A stretch of 8,499 bases of DNA from an uncultured Synechococcus sp. (GCA_913050105.1 CAJWZN010000053.1:1-8499), one strand, 5' to 3'. Shown: positions 1 through 6,529, counted from the stretch's first letter. The notes: generated by a model not told the origin, from the sequence alone. A program made the numbers and translations.

Positions 1-68
1 ATCACCCAGTAACGGATGCTCGTGATGATTTCAAAGAACGGGCGTTCTCCGGTGGAGCCTGCAGCCAT
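1..68 (-). CDS. psbE: Cytochrome b559 subunit alpha, PsbE (N-terminal part only)
   Basis: PsbE is one of the two small membrane subunits that bind the b559 heme in the photosystem II reaction centre in the thylakoid. Reading the minus strand from the ATG at 68-66 gives 22 complete codons, beginning [20 protein letters not shown] and continuing W-V-I. This matches the conserved stromal N-terminus of PsbE up to just before the heme-ligating histidine, which lies beyond the window edge. The full protein is normally about 82 residues, so roughly three quarters is missing. It lies 71 bp downstream of ycf48 on the same strand, the usual cyanobacterial arrangement, and psbF-psbL-psbJ are expected next. 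There is no clear Shine-Dalgarno sequence before the ATG. A TAGGAT box (minus strand, 98-93) could be a -10 element for separate psbE transcription, but no good -35 is visible. Confidence 0.93.
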
Positions 69-115
69 GGCTTCGGGCGAATCAGTCGAGTGATCCTAGG
101 GGGTTGTCCCGGACT

Positions 116-140
116 ACCGAGGCTGCTTGGCAGGCTCGGT
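116..140 (-). other. Hairpin between ycf48 and psbE
   Basis: An imperfect inverted repeat sits directly after the ycf48 stop codon. On the plus strand the outer arms are ACCGAG (116-121) and CTCGGT (135-140), the inner arms are CTGC (123-126) and GCAG (130-133), and the loop is TTG. The arms are separated by one mismatched pair (G122/G134). No T-tract follows on the minus strand, so it is not a classical intrinsic terminator. It could be a leaky terminator, an RNA processing site, or a 3' stabiliser separating low ycf48 expression from high psbE expression. The function is inferred; only the symmetry is seen. Confidence 0.45.
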
Positions 141-1141
141 TACACAGCGTTGTTGTCCCAGCGGAGCAGATTGCCCCGCTCACCCAGCACGAAGGCATGG
201 TCGCCGTCGAAAATCATCCTTGTGAAATTGCTGGGTTGACGATCTCCAACCGGATCAACTTCCCAGCTTTCACCACCGTTCTGGCTCACGAGAAGGGTTC
301 CGTTGCCGCCGCCGGCCCAGATTGCTCCGTCGTCATCCCAGGCCATGTCCATGTAGCCGTAGCCGTTGGTGATCGGAATGATTGCCTTGCTCCAGCTGTC
401 CAGATTCCCAGGTTCATCGTTGAGTCGTATCTGTGCGCCGCGAGCCAACATCCAGAGGTTTCCGTCGGGTTGGAAGCCAATGCTCTGAAGGCGCTGACTG
501 CTCACACGTTGATGCACCTGCCATACGGAATCTCCGGGTTGCCAAGTTGCGTAGAAGTTGCCTAAACCGCTGACGCTCACATAACTGCCGTCATCCCCGC
601 GGCGTAGGTCCCGCACCGCGCCTGCTGCATCAGTCACCTTTGCTTCCCAGCTGACACCGTCGTCATGGGTTTCGTACACCGCGCCGACATTGGTGGCCAA
701 CTCAGCTGAGTGGTTGTTCAGGGCTGTGATCAGGTAGGGCTCACCGGGCAGCTTGGTGTCGAGGAACAGGCGAGTCCAGTTCTGACCTCCATCGTCGGTG
801 TGCATCAACAAACCAGGCTCGCCGGCGATCCAGCCTTCATCCCCGTTGAAATCAATACTGATAAGCCGGAAATTTTCTTCATCCGGCAGATCAAGACTTC
901 GCTCGTTCCAGTGGGCGCCACCATCGTTGGTTTCCTGGATCATCCTGTTGCTGCCAACCAGAAAGCCGTGCTGTTGATCGGTGAAGGCAATGTCCAGCGG
1001 GTTGGCCTGAGTGTCTAAATCTTGTGATTGCCATGGGCTGCTGGTCGCAGTGGGCAGGCGAGTTGAGACGCAGCCGCTGAGGCTGACACCCAGCACCAGC
1101 ACGAGAAGCAGATTGACGGCAGAGGAAAAAAGGCGACTCAT
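140..1141 (-). CDS. ycf48: Photosystem II assembly factor Ycf48 (HCF136 family), lipoprotein
   Basis: Ycf48 binds newly made D1 and assists formation of the early photosystem II reaction-centre complex on the lumenal side of the thylakoid. The 333-residue product starts with a lipoprotein signal: a hydrophobic stretch at about 8-22 ending in the lipobox LSGC, with Cys24 as the lipidated residue. The rest is a beta-propeller of the BNR/Ycf48-like type. Repeated Asp-box-like motifs are visible: TNDGGAHW (71-78), TDDGGQNW (115-122), THDDGVSW (158-165) and SQNGGESW (286-293). The arginine-containing stretch around 177-181 (VRDLRR) fits the conserved Arg patch of the family. Length and signal type match cyanobacterial homologues. 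The ATG start is supported by the signal peptide beginning immediately. The gene lies 10 bp after rubA and upstream of psbE, so these are probably cotranscribed. Confidence 0.95.
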   Translation of the reverse strand: MSRLFSSAVNLLLVLVLGVSLSGCVSTRLPTATSSPWQSQDLDTQANPLDIAFTDQQHGFLVGSNRMIQETNDGGAHWNERSLDLPDEENFRLISIDFNGDEGWIAGEPGLLMHTDDGGQNWTRLFLDTKLPGEPYLITALNNHSAELATNVGAVYETHDDGVSWEAKVTDAAGAVRDLRRGDDGSYVSVSGLGNFYATWQPGDSVWQVHQRVSSQRLQSIGFQPDGNLWMLARGAQIRLNDEPGNLDSWSKAIIPITNGYGYMDMAWDDDGAIWAGGGNGTLLVSQNGGESWEVDPVGDRQPSNFTRMIFDGDHAFVLGERGNLLRWDNNAV

Positions 1142-1151
1142 GGTGGAGCAA

Positions 1152-1625
1152 TCAGCGCAGGGAATACAGGGAGAGGAAGAAGGCGAAACCGAGGGCGAGG
1201 CTGCCGAAAATCAAAACGTTTTTCTGCCCCGGAGTCATTCTGTTGACGCCAAAGCCGAAGTTGAGATTTTCCTCAAAACCACTGGCCTTGGTCCGGGGAC
1301 CGATGTCCCTGAAGGCCGCAACTTTGCTGCGGCATACGGGGCAACGGAACGACAGAGCGTCGACGTCTGCGAAGGCCGTTCCCACTGCAATATTCACCTT
1401 TTTGACCCCTTCTTCAGGGTCGTAGACAAAGCCGCAGCTGCGACATTCGAAGCGATGGGTTCGAGGATCGCTCTCCTCAGCCTGGTCAGCAGAAGTCTGG
1501 TCATCGGTGGCCGTCTCACTTGTGGACGTTTCACCAGGGGCCGTTTCAGCAGAGGACGGCTCAACAGAGGCCTCTACGGTTTCGGCAACAGAAGACTGCT
1601 CCACAGGCTGTAGCTCGTTGCTCAC
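1152..1625 (-). CDS. rubA: Membrane-anchored rubredoxin RubA, photosystem II assembly
   Basis: RubA is a thylakoid-bound rubredoxin required for photosystem II assembly or accumulation in cyanobacteria; the plant homologue is RBD1. The 157-residue product has three parts. Residues 1-57 are an acidic Ser/Thr/Glu/Ala-rich low-complexity tail. Residues 58-106 are the rubredoxin domain with two CxxC knuckles, CRSC (Cys61, Cys64) and CPVC (Cys95, Cys98), and the typical GFVYDPEEG loop. Residues 137-155 form one C-terminal membrane helix. All four iron ligands are present. The start is GTG at 1625-1623; upstream in frame a stop is reached at 1652-1650 without any ATG, so GTG is the only full-length start. 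The N-terminal tail may make the true start uncertain. It is first in the minus-strand set rubA-ycf48-psbE, 10 bp before ycf48, and divergent from ndhC. Confidence 0.93.
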   Translation of the reverse strand: MSNELQPVEQSSVAETVEASVEPSSAETAPGETSTSETATDDQTSADQAEESDPRTHRFECRSCGFVYDPEEGVKKVNIAVGTAFADVDALSFRCPVCRSKVAAFRDIGPRTKASGFEENLNFGFGVNRMTPGQKNVLIFGSLALGFAFFLSLYSLR

Positions 1626-1708
1626 CGCAGGTTCGCTGTTGTGAGTGACTCTATCGACGTCAACTCCGGGCGGTGAATGTCAGACTGAATCGGACTTCGG
1701 GGACGTTC
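1626..1708. promoter_or_regulatory. Divergent promoter region, rubA cluster / ndhCKJ
   Basis: This 83-bp gap lies between the divergent starts of rubA (minus) and ndhC (plus), so it must carry, or overlap with, the promoters of both operons unless transcription begins inside the neighbouring genes. I see no consensus -35/-10 pair at good spacing. TATCGA at 1652-1657 is a weak -10-like match only. A GTG at 1673 could extend NdhC by 12 residues but does not match the family N-terminus. Confidence 0.4.
1699..1703 (+). promoter_or_regulatory. Likely ribosome binding site of ndhC
   Basis: GGGGA lies five bases before the ATG at 1709. It supports that start over the in-frame GTG at 1673, which would add twelve residues not typical of NdhC. 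Confidence 0.5.
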
Positions 1709-2071
1709 ATGTTCGCCTTGCCCGGCTATGACGCCTTTCTGGGCTTTCTGTTGATCGCTGCTGCGGTTCCGGTCCTGGCATTGGTTACCAACAAGCTCGT
1801 GGCGCCAAAGAGTCGCGCTGGTGAGCGTCAACTCACCTACGAATCCGGCATGGAGCCCATCGGCGGTGCCTGGATTCAGTTCAATATTCGCTATTACATG
1901 TTCGCGCTTGTCTTCGTCATCTTCGATGTTGAGACAGTGTTCCTATATCCCTGGGCCGTCGCTTTCAACCGACTCGGAGTGCTTGCCTTCATCGAGGCTC
2001 TCGTTTTCATTGCGATTTTGTTGGTCGCTCTGGCATATGCCTGGCGCAAGGGCGCACTCGAGTGGAGCTGA
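1709..2071 (+). CDS. ndhC: NAD(P)H-quinone oxidoreductase subunit 3, NdhC
   Basis: NdhC is a membrane subunit (NuoA/ND3 type) of the cyanobacterial NDH-1 complex. It sits at the junction of the peripheral and membrane arms, where plastoquinone is reduced during cyclic and respiratory electron flow. Starting at the ATG at 1709 the protein has 120 residues, the usual NdhC length, and begins MFALPGYDAF. Three membrane helices are apparent, at about 8-28, 62-82 and 92-111. The conserved loop TYESGMEPIG (43-52) and the FDVETVFLYPWA segment (72-83) are family hallmarks. An upstream GTG at 1673 keeps the frame open, but the extension does not look conserved. It is the first gene of ndhC-ndhK-ndhJ, and its stop lies 3 bp before the ndhK start. 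Confidence 0.97.
   Translation: MFALPGYDAFLGFLLIAAAVPVLALVTNKLVAPKSRAGERQLTYESGMEPIGGAWIQFNIRYYMFALVFVIFDVETVFLYPWAVAFNRLGVLAFIEALVFIAILLVALAYAWRKGALEWS
2064..2067 (+). promoter_or_regulatory. Likely ribosome binding site of ndhK
   Basis: GGAG inside the last codons of ndhC lies seven bases before the ndhK ATG at 2075, consistent with translation of ndhK from the ndhC mRNA. Confidence 0.5.
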
Positions 2072-2074
2072 GCC

Positions 2075-2815
2075 ATGACTGACATCCCTACCCCGTCCAT
2101 CACAGCTGTTCGCGACCTGCGTGAAGCAAGCTGTGGCCCTGTGGGTGCCCCACAGGTCACCAATGATCTGAGTGAGAACGTGATTCTCACCAGCCTTGAT
2201 GACCTGCACAACTGGGCCCGTCTCAGCAGTCTCTGGCCTCTGCTTTACGGCACCGCCTGCTGTTTCATCGAATTTGCAGCATTACTCGGTTCCCGGTTTG
2301 ATTTTGACCGTTTTGGACTGGTTCCTCGTAGTTCGCCTCGGCAGGCGGATTTATTGATAGTCGCGGGGACTGTGACAATGAAAATGGCGCCTGCTCTCGT
2401 TCGTCTTTACGAGCAGATGCCCGAACCTAAATATGTGATCGCCATGGGGGCTTGCACCATCACCGGCGGCATGTTCAGTGCCGACTCCACCACTGCTGTT
2501 CGCGGCGTGGACAAGTTGATTCCAGTGGACCTCTACATGCCTGGATGTCCCCCCCGGCCTGAGGCGATCTTTGATGCGGTGATCAAGCTGAGAAAGAAGG
2601 TGGGCGATGAGTCTCTCGCGGAACGCCGTAAACATCAGCAAACCCATCGCTACTGCACGGTTTCCCACAAAATGAAACGCGTCGCTGACCAGGTGACTGG
2701 GTCGTATCTGCGCGCAGAAACTCAGAAAGCCGCTCTCGCTGCAGCTCCAGCTGGTCAGACCCTCGCTACCGATGCCGCTGTACTAACACCTGCAGCTGAA
2801 ACAATCGAGTTATGA
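2075..2815 (+). CDS. ndhK: NAD(P)H-quinone oxidoreductase subunit K, NdhK (4Fe-4S)
   Basis: NdhK (NuoB/PSST type) carries the terminal 4Fe-4S cluster N2 that passes electrons to plastoquinone in NDH-1. The 246-residue protein keeps all four expected ligands: the tandem Cys62-Cys63 in GTACCFIEFAA, Cys127 in MGACTITGGMF and Cys158 in MPGCPPRPEAI. The core fold spans about residues 38-180. A C-terminal tail of some 50 residues, ending in an Ala-rich stretch, is poorly conserved in general but common in cyanobacterial NdhK. The N-terminal 35 residues are also variable. The gene follows ndhC after 3 bp, and its stop overlaps the ndhJ start by four bases (ATGA), suggesting translational coupling. 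A GC-rich hairpin lies within codons 22-28. Confidence 0.97.
   Translation: MTDIPTPSITAVRDLREASCGPVGAPQVTNDLSENVILTSLDDLHNWARLSSLWPLLYGTACCFIEFAALLGSRFDFDRFGLVPRSSPRQADLLIVAGTVTMKMAPALVRLYEQMPEPKYVIAMGACTITGGMFSADSTTAVRGVDKLIPVDLYMPGCPPRPEAIFDAVIKLRKKVGDESLAERRKHQQTHRYCTVSHKMKRVADQVTGSYLRAETQKAALAAAPAGQTLATDAAVLTPAAETIEL
2138..2156 (+). repeat. Perfect 8-bp inverted repeat inside 5' ndhK
   Basis: CCTGTGGG (2138-2145) and CCCACAGG (2149-2156) are perfect reverse complements around the loop TGC. In mRNA this would form a stable GC-rich hairpin about 60 bases after the ndhK start. It lies in codons for the variable N-terminal stretch, so protein constraint is weak there. A role is not established; it could be coincidence. 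Confidence 0.4.
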
Positions 2816-3378
2816 GTGAAACTCCAGAAGGTAAATCGCAGGCCGCAGACGAAAGCTCTGCAGTTGTAGCCCCGGAAGTCGGACCAGTGAGTCAGTGGCT
2901 CAGCGGGGAGGGATTCGACCATGAGGCGCTCGACCCAGACCATTTGGGTGTCGAGCAAATTGGCGTTGATGCACAACTGCTGCCAATCATCACCGCTGCC
3001 CTCAAAGGCAATGGATTTGATTACCTCCAGTGCCAGGGCGGCTACGACGAAGGCCCTGGAGAACGACTGGTTTGCTTTTATCACTTCCTCGCGATGGCTG
3101 AACAGATCGATGCGATGAGCGTTGATCCAGCAGCGAAGCTGCGCGAGGTACGGCTCAAAGTGTTTCTGAGCAGAGAAGGTACCCCATCACTCCCCTCCAT
3201 CTACGGACTGTTCCGAGGTGCCGACTGGCAGGAGAGGGAAACCTTCGACATGTTTGGAATCCACTTCGATGGTCATCCCCATCCCAAACGCTTGCTGATG
3301 CCTGAAGACTGGAAGGGATGGCCTCTGCGTAAGGATTACGTTCAACCTGATTTTTACGAAATGCAGGACGCTTATTGA
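2812..3378 (+). CDS. ndhJ: NAD(P)H-quinone oxidoreductase subunit J, NdhJ
   Basis: NdhJ (NuoC/30-kDa subunit type) is a peripheral-arm subunit of NDH-1 that packs against NdhH and NdhK. The 188-residue protein begins with about 25 residues of acidic, Ser/Ala-rich sequence, then the complex I 30-kDa fold. The family signature is plain at 141-150 (ERETFDMFGI), continuing to the HPHPKRLLMPEDW segment (155-167) and the C-terminal PLRKDYVQPDFYEMQDAY. Length is close to cyanobacterial homologues. The ATG overlaps the ndhK stop by four bases. The last seven bases overlap the end of the convergent YvcK-like gene, leaving no intergenic room for a terminator. Confidence 0.97.
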   Translation: MSETPEGKSQAADESSAVVAPEVGPVSQWLSGEGFDHEALDPDHLGVEQIGVDAQLLPIITAALKGNGFDYLQCQGGYDEGPGERLVCFYHFLAMAEQIDAMSVDPAAKLREVRLKVFLSREGTPSLPSIYGLFRGADWQERETFDMFGIHFDGHPHPKRLLMPEDWKGWPLRKDYVQPDFYEMQDAY

Positions 3379-4766
3379 TCTCGTTCCTTTCGGCGTGATC
3401 GATAAAACCGCATCACTGCCAGCGCCAGGCTGCGGGAGTCATGGCGAAGCGTGGCGGTTGGTCTGGCTCCCTGAAGCGGCGCCTGTTGAACGGTGTAACC
3501 GCTTTGTCGCAACCCATCGGCATCGCAGTTGACCGGTTCTGCTCCCCGAGCCTGGTATCGCGCAACCAACGGTGACGGTTCCAGGTTGTCCTGGGCCAGA
3601 ACGGCCGTGAACAGACGCTGATCGATCCCAATACTCGCCAGCTGGGCTTCGATGGCTCGCAGGTGTCCACGCACATCCAGGCCATCTGTTTCACCTGGTT
3701 GCGTCATCAGGTTGCAGATGTAGAGCTTCGGGGCACGGCTGCGTTGAATTCCGCTCACCAGTTCAGGTACCAGCAGGTTGGGCAGCAGTGACGTGTACAG
3801 GCTTCCTGGGCCAAGAACAATCAGATCTGCCTGGGCGATCGCCTCAAGCGCTCGCGGGAGAGCAGGGGGATGTGAAGGAGTGCAGCCCAATCGAACGATG
3901 GGGCTGGGGGCATGGCCGATCTTGCTCTCGCCTTCGATCCGCTCTCCGTTCTCCAGCTCGGCCCAGAGCTGAACATCCACGTTGGTTGCAGGCACCACCT
4001 GTCCCTGAACGGCCAGAACTCGGCTGGAGGCCGTGATCGCTGTTTCCAGATTGCCGGTGATCGCGCTCAGGGCAGAAAGGAAGAGGTTGCCGAAGCTGTG
4101 GCCCTCGAGCCCGCTGCCGGAGGAGAAGCGATATTGGAAAAGGCGGGTCAGCAAGGGCTCTTCATTGGAGAGAGCCGCCAGGCAGTTGCGGATGTCACCA
4201 GGGGGCAGGACGCCTAATTCCCGCCGGAGAACGCCGCTGCTCCCTCCGTCGTCAGCCACCGTCACGATCGCGGTGATGTGGCTGCTGTATCGCTTCAGAC
4301 CACTCAGCAGTGTGGCCAGACCGGTCCCGCCGCCAATGGCGACGATGTTGGGGCCGCGGTTCAGGCGACTCTTCGCTCGCAGGGCATCCACAAGCACCAT
4401 GTCCTTGTCCGGCGCCAGTGCCTGCTGGATGGCGCTGAAGCTGCGGCTCTGGCCCCAGAGCACCAAAAGAGCGCCAATTAAAAGCACCAGGGGCCCTGTG
4501 ATTTCGCGGGGCAGCACGGTGGTGATCGTGCCCAGGAACCAGCTCAGCGACTCAAGAATCCAGTAGATCGGTTTGAGGTCGGCCCATACCGCTGCCCCGA
4601 GCAGGGCCATCATCAGCCCCAGACCTGAGGTGAGCATCCAGCGCTTCACAACGAGACCGGGTTGCAGCCAGCGCACAGCCCGCTGGGATCGGGTCATCAG
4701 ATCGCGACGCCGGTGGGCTCGCAGTGCTCTGGCCTCTCGTCTTCGCTTCGGTGTGACGCGCGCCAA
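3372..4766 (-). CDS. yvcK: YvcK/CofD-like family protein with N-terminal membrane anchor
   Basis: The C-terminal part (about 138-455) is a YvcK-type domain, related to the 2-phospho-L-lactate transferase CofD. Family members such as Bacillus YvcK bind UDP-sugars and affect gluconeogenic growth, cell shape and peptidoglycan synthesis; the exact role here is inferred. Visible motifs are the glycine-rich GGGTG (145-149), ADDGGSSGVLRRELG (171-185), PPGDIRNCLAALS (188-200), GHSFGN (222-227), GPGSLYTS (319-326) and CNLMTQPGETDG (351-362). Unlike the roughly 320-residue Bacillus form, the 464-residue protein carries about 135 extra residues: a very Arg-rich start, then two or three hydrophobic segments (about 45-62, 68-85 and 92-105), implying inner-membrane attachment. 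The start at 4766 is TTG. An in-frame ATG at 4697 would remove 23 Arg-rich residues, and neither has a clear ribosome site. It converges on ndhJ and is divergent from the ABC gene. Confidence 0.88.
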   Translation of the reverse strand: MARVTPKRRREARALRAHRRRDLMTRSQRAVRWLQPGLVVKRWMLTSGLGLMMALLGAAVWADLKPIYWILESLSWFLGTITTVLPREITGPLVLLIGALLVLWGQSRSFSAIQQALAPDKDMVLVDALRAKSRLNRGPNIVAIGGGTGLATLLSGLKRYSSHITAIVTVADDGGSSGVLRRELGVLPPGDIRNCLAALSNEEPLLTRLFQYRFSSGSGLEGHSFGNLFLSALSAITGNLETAITASSRVLAVQGQVVPATNVDVQLWAELENGERIEGESKIGHAPSPIVRLGCTPSHPPALPRALEAIAQADLIVLGPGSLYTSLLPNLLVPELVSGIQRSRAPKLYICNLMTQPGETDGLDVRGHLRAIEAQLASIGIDQRLFTAVLAQDNLEPSPLVARYQARGAEPVNCDADGLRQSGYTVQQAPLQGARPTATLRHDSRSLALAVMRFYRSRRKERDQ

Positions 4767-4847
4767 GGCCGGTGGGTCCGGACGTTGTGTGAACTGTACG
4801 GAGCCTGCGAATGCGCGTCAGGATGTTTGTGCTTTTCGGCCCAGTTC
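4767..4847. promoter_or_regulatory. Divergent gap, yvcK-like / ABC-MCE operon
   Basis: About 81 bp separate the assigned starts of two divergent genes, and the promoters of both presumably lie in or around this gap. I see no convincing -10/-35 pair. The size depends on two uncertain starts: the gap becomes larger if the YvcK-like protein begins at ATG 4697. Confidence 0.35.
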
Positions 4848-5633
4848 GTGTCTGATCTCGAGCAGCCCGTTGTGGAGATGCGCGACCTCACCATGCAGTG
4901 GGGTGTCAGACCGGTTCTGGACCGGGTGAATCTGGTGATGCAACCGGGCGAAAGACTGGCGGTGGTTGGTCCATCCGGTGCCGGTAAATCAACGGTTCTG
5001 CGGCTGCTCGCTGGCCTGCAGCTGCCCAGCAGCGGTGAACTACGCCTGTTCAACAAGTCTCAGACCTATTTGCGACTGGATCAGACCCACCCACCGGATG
5101 TGCGATTGGTATTTCAGAACCCCGCGCTGCTGGGGTCGCTCACGGTGGAACAGAACGTGGGCTTCCTGTTGCGCAAAAAATGGCAACTGTCCAGGGCGGA
5201 GATCCGCGGGCGGGTGGAGGCCTGCCTCGATGCGGTTGGTCTGGTCGATGTGGCCGACTTCTACCCCGGCGAGCTCAGCGGTGGTATGCAGAAACGGGTG
5301 AGTTTCGCCCGCGCCTTGATTGACGACCCGCTGCGTGACGCGACGGAGATGCCACTGCTTCTGTATGACGAGCCCACGGCAGGCCTGGATCCTGTTGCCT
5401 GCACCCGAATCGAAGACCTGATCGTGAAGACCACGACCGTTGCCCAAGGCTGCTCGGTGGTTGTCAGTCATGTGCGAAGCACGATTGAGAGATCGGCCGA
5501 ACGGGTTGTGATGCTCTATGGCGGTCGTTTCCGCTGGATGGGGTCGGTGGATGAGTTCCGCAGCACCGATAATCCCTATGTTGCCCAGTTCAGGACGGGT
5601 AGCCTGCGCGGACCGATGCAGCCAGCGCATTAA
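4848..5633 (+). CDS. ABC transporter ATP-binding protein, MlaF/TGD3 type
   Basis: This is the ATPase of a probable MCE-type (Mla/TGD) lipid importer, working on the cytoplasmic face of the membrane. From the GTG at 4848 it has 261 residues. All ABC hallmarks are present: Walker A GPSGAGKST (41-49), Q-loop Gln90 in VFQNP, signature LSGGM (143-147), Walker B LLLYDEP (170-176) with catalytic Glu175, D-loop GLD (179-181) and H-loop His208. The LSGGMQKRVSFARAL stretch resembles MlaF-family ATPases, and the adjacent MCE gene supports that assignment. The reading frame is open further upstream to 4662, but that part is antisense to yvcK and looks non-coding. GTG 4848 fits the usual short lead before the VVEMRDLT strand; GTG 4872 or ATG 4878 are alternatives. 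The stop lies 5 bp before the MCE gene, so they form an operon. Confidence 0.9.
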   Translation: MSDLEQPVVEMRDLTMQWGVRPVLDRVNLVMQPGERLAVVGPSGAGKSTVLRLLAGLQLPSSGELRLFNKSQTYLRLDQTHPPDVRLVFQNPALLGSLTVEQNVGFLLRKKWQLSRAEIRGRVEACLDAVGLVDVADFYPGELSGGMQKRVSFARALIDDPLRDATEMPLLLYDEPTAGLDPVACTRIEDLIVKTTTVAQGCSVVVSHVRSTIERSAERVVMLYGGRFRWMGSVDEFRSTDNPYVAQFRTGSLRGPMQPAH

Positions 5634-5638
5634 CACCC

Positions 5639-6529
5639 ATGCGACGCAGTGTTCGTGACGCGATTGTGGGATTCACCGTTGTCGGTGGCATTGTTGCTTT
5701 TGCCTCCACATCGATGTGGCTGCAGGGGGTGCGACTGGGATCCAATGTCTGGGCTCTGACGGCGAGCTTCGAAAGCGCCGGAGGTTTGGCCGAGCGTTCG
5801 CCGGTGACTTACCGGGGGATCGTGGTGGGCTCTGTGCGATCGGTGCGGATTGCTCAGGAATCCGTGGTGGTCGATCTGGAAATCAATAAAGTCGACCTGC
5901 GTCTGGCGCAGCCGGTCACCGCGATGGTGGCGGCGTCCTCTCTGCTCGGCGGTGATGCTCAGGTGGTTTTGGTGAGCCGTGGTTCGCCTTTGCCGGAGGA
6001 TGCGCCGCTGCCCAAATCCGAGGACTGTCAGCAGTCTCTGCAACTGTGTGATGGTTCGCCCGTTCGAGGCGAAGAGGCCCCGAGCCTGGCGTCGATCATG
6101 GAGACCCTGCAGCAGTTGCTGGCCGAGGCCCAGAGCGCCCGGATCGTGCCGAACCTGGCGAAGTCAACCAAGCAGTTCGAGCTGACGGCGAAGGAAATCG
6201 AGGCAGTGGTCAAGCAGCTTCAGCTTGAAATCGCCAGGGCGCAGCCCATGGTGAGCAATCTGAACACCGCGACGGCCAACGCAGCAGCGGCGTCTGCCCA
6301 TGTGAACAACATCGTGGCGGCGCTTGATAACCCCGCAACACTGGACGACCTGCGCCAGACCACGGCCAACGCAGCTCAGCTCAGCGCAAAGTTGGATGCG
6401 GTGGGCGGTGATGTGGCGCAGCTCACAGCCGATCCCGCTTTCATGCAGGCCCTGCGCAATGTGACCATCGGCCTTGGGGAGTTGTTCGCGGAGGTGTATC
6501 CCGCCGAAACGGGTTTTTCTTCACGATAA
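5639..6529 (+). CDS. MCE-domain lipid-transport protein, MlaD/TGD2-like
   Basis: MCE proteins are the membrane-anchored, periplasm-facing substrate-binding parts of lipid ABC transporters. MlaD in bacteria and TGD2 in chloroplasts are the best-known relatives. The 296-residue product has a positively charged start (MRRSVRD), one membrane helix at about 9-28, and an MCE domain at about 37-114 with the characteristic SAGGLAERSPVTYRGIVVG segment (46-64). After that comes a variable stretch with two cysteines (Cys130, Cys137) that might form a disulfide. The tail, about 150-290, is Ala/Gln/Leu-rich and probably helical or coiled coil, as in cyanobacterial and plastid MCE proteins. The ATG lies 5 bp after the ABC ATPase stop with no obvious Shine-Dalgarno sequence, suggesting translational coupling. 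No MlaE-type permease follows; the next gene is convergent chlD. Confidence 0.9.
   Translation: MRRSVRDAIVGFTVVGGIVAFASTSMWLQGVRLGSNVWALTASFESAGGLAERSPVTYRGIVVGSVRSVRIAQESVVVDLEINKVDLRLAQPVTAMVAASSLLGGDAQVVLVSRGSPLPEDAPLPKSEDCQQSLQLCDGSPVRGEEAPSLASIMETLQQLLAEAQSARIVPNLAKSTKQFELTAKEIEAVVKQLQLEIARAQPMVSNLNTATANAAAASAHVNNIVAALDNPATLDDLRQTTANAAQLSAKLDAVGGDVAQLTADPAFMQALRNVTIGLGELFAEVYPAETGFSSR

Noticed and set aside
104..565. Plus-strand open frame of 153 codons opposite ycf48
   Set aside because: It starts at a TTG in the gap and is antisense to Ycf48 propeller codons, with no family resemblance.
1011..1613. Plus-strand open frame of 200 codons opposite ycf48/rubA
   Set aside because: It runs antisense across two well-supported genes. 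The GRLTCGRFTRGRF-like repeats arise from the rubA Ser/Thr/Glu codons read backwards.
1673..1708. Twelve-codon N-terminal extension of NdhC from a GTG
   Set aside because: NdhC is normally 120 residues beginning at the MFALPGY-like start, and a GGGGA ribosome site lies just before the ATG at 1709.
3834..3843. GGCGATCGCC, a HIP1-like octamer core
   Set aside because: I noticed only one copy, and it is within coding sequence, so there is no sign of HIP1 enrichment.
4662..4847. Upstream in-frame extension of the ABC ATPase (62 codons)
   Set aside because: It overlaps the YvcK-like gene antisense, has a Cys/Ser/Arg-rich composition unlike ABC proteins, and the conserved domain starts just after 4848.
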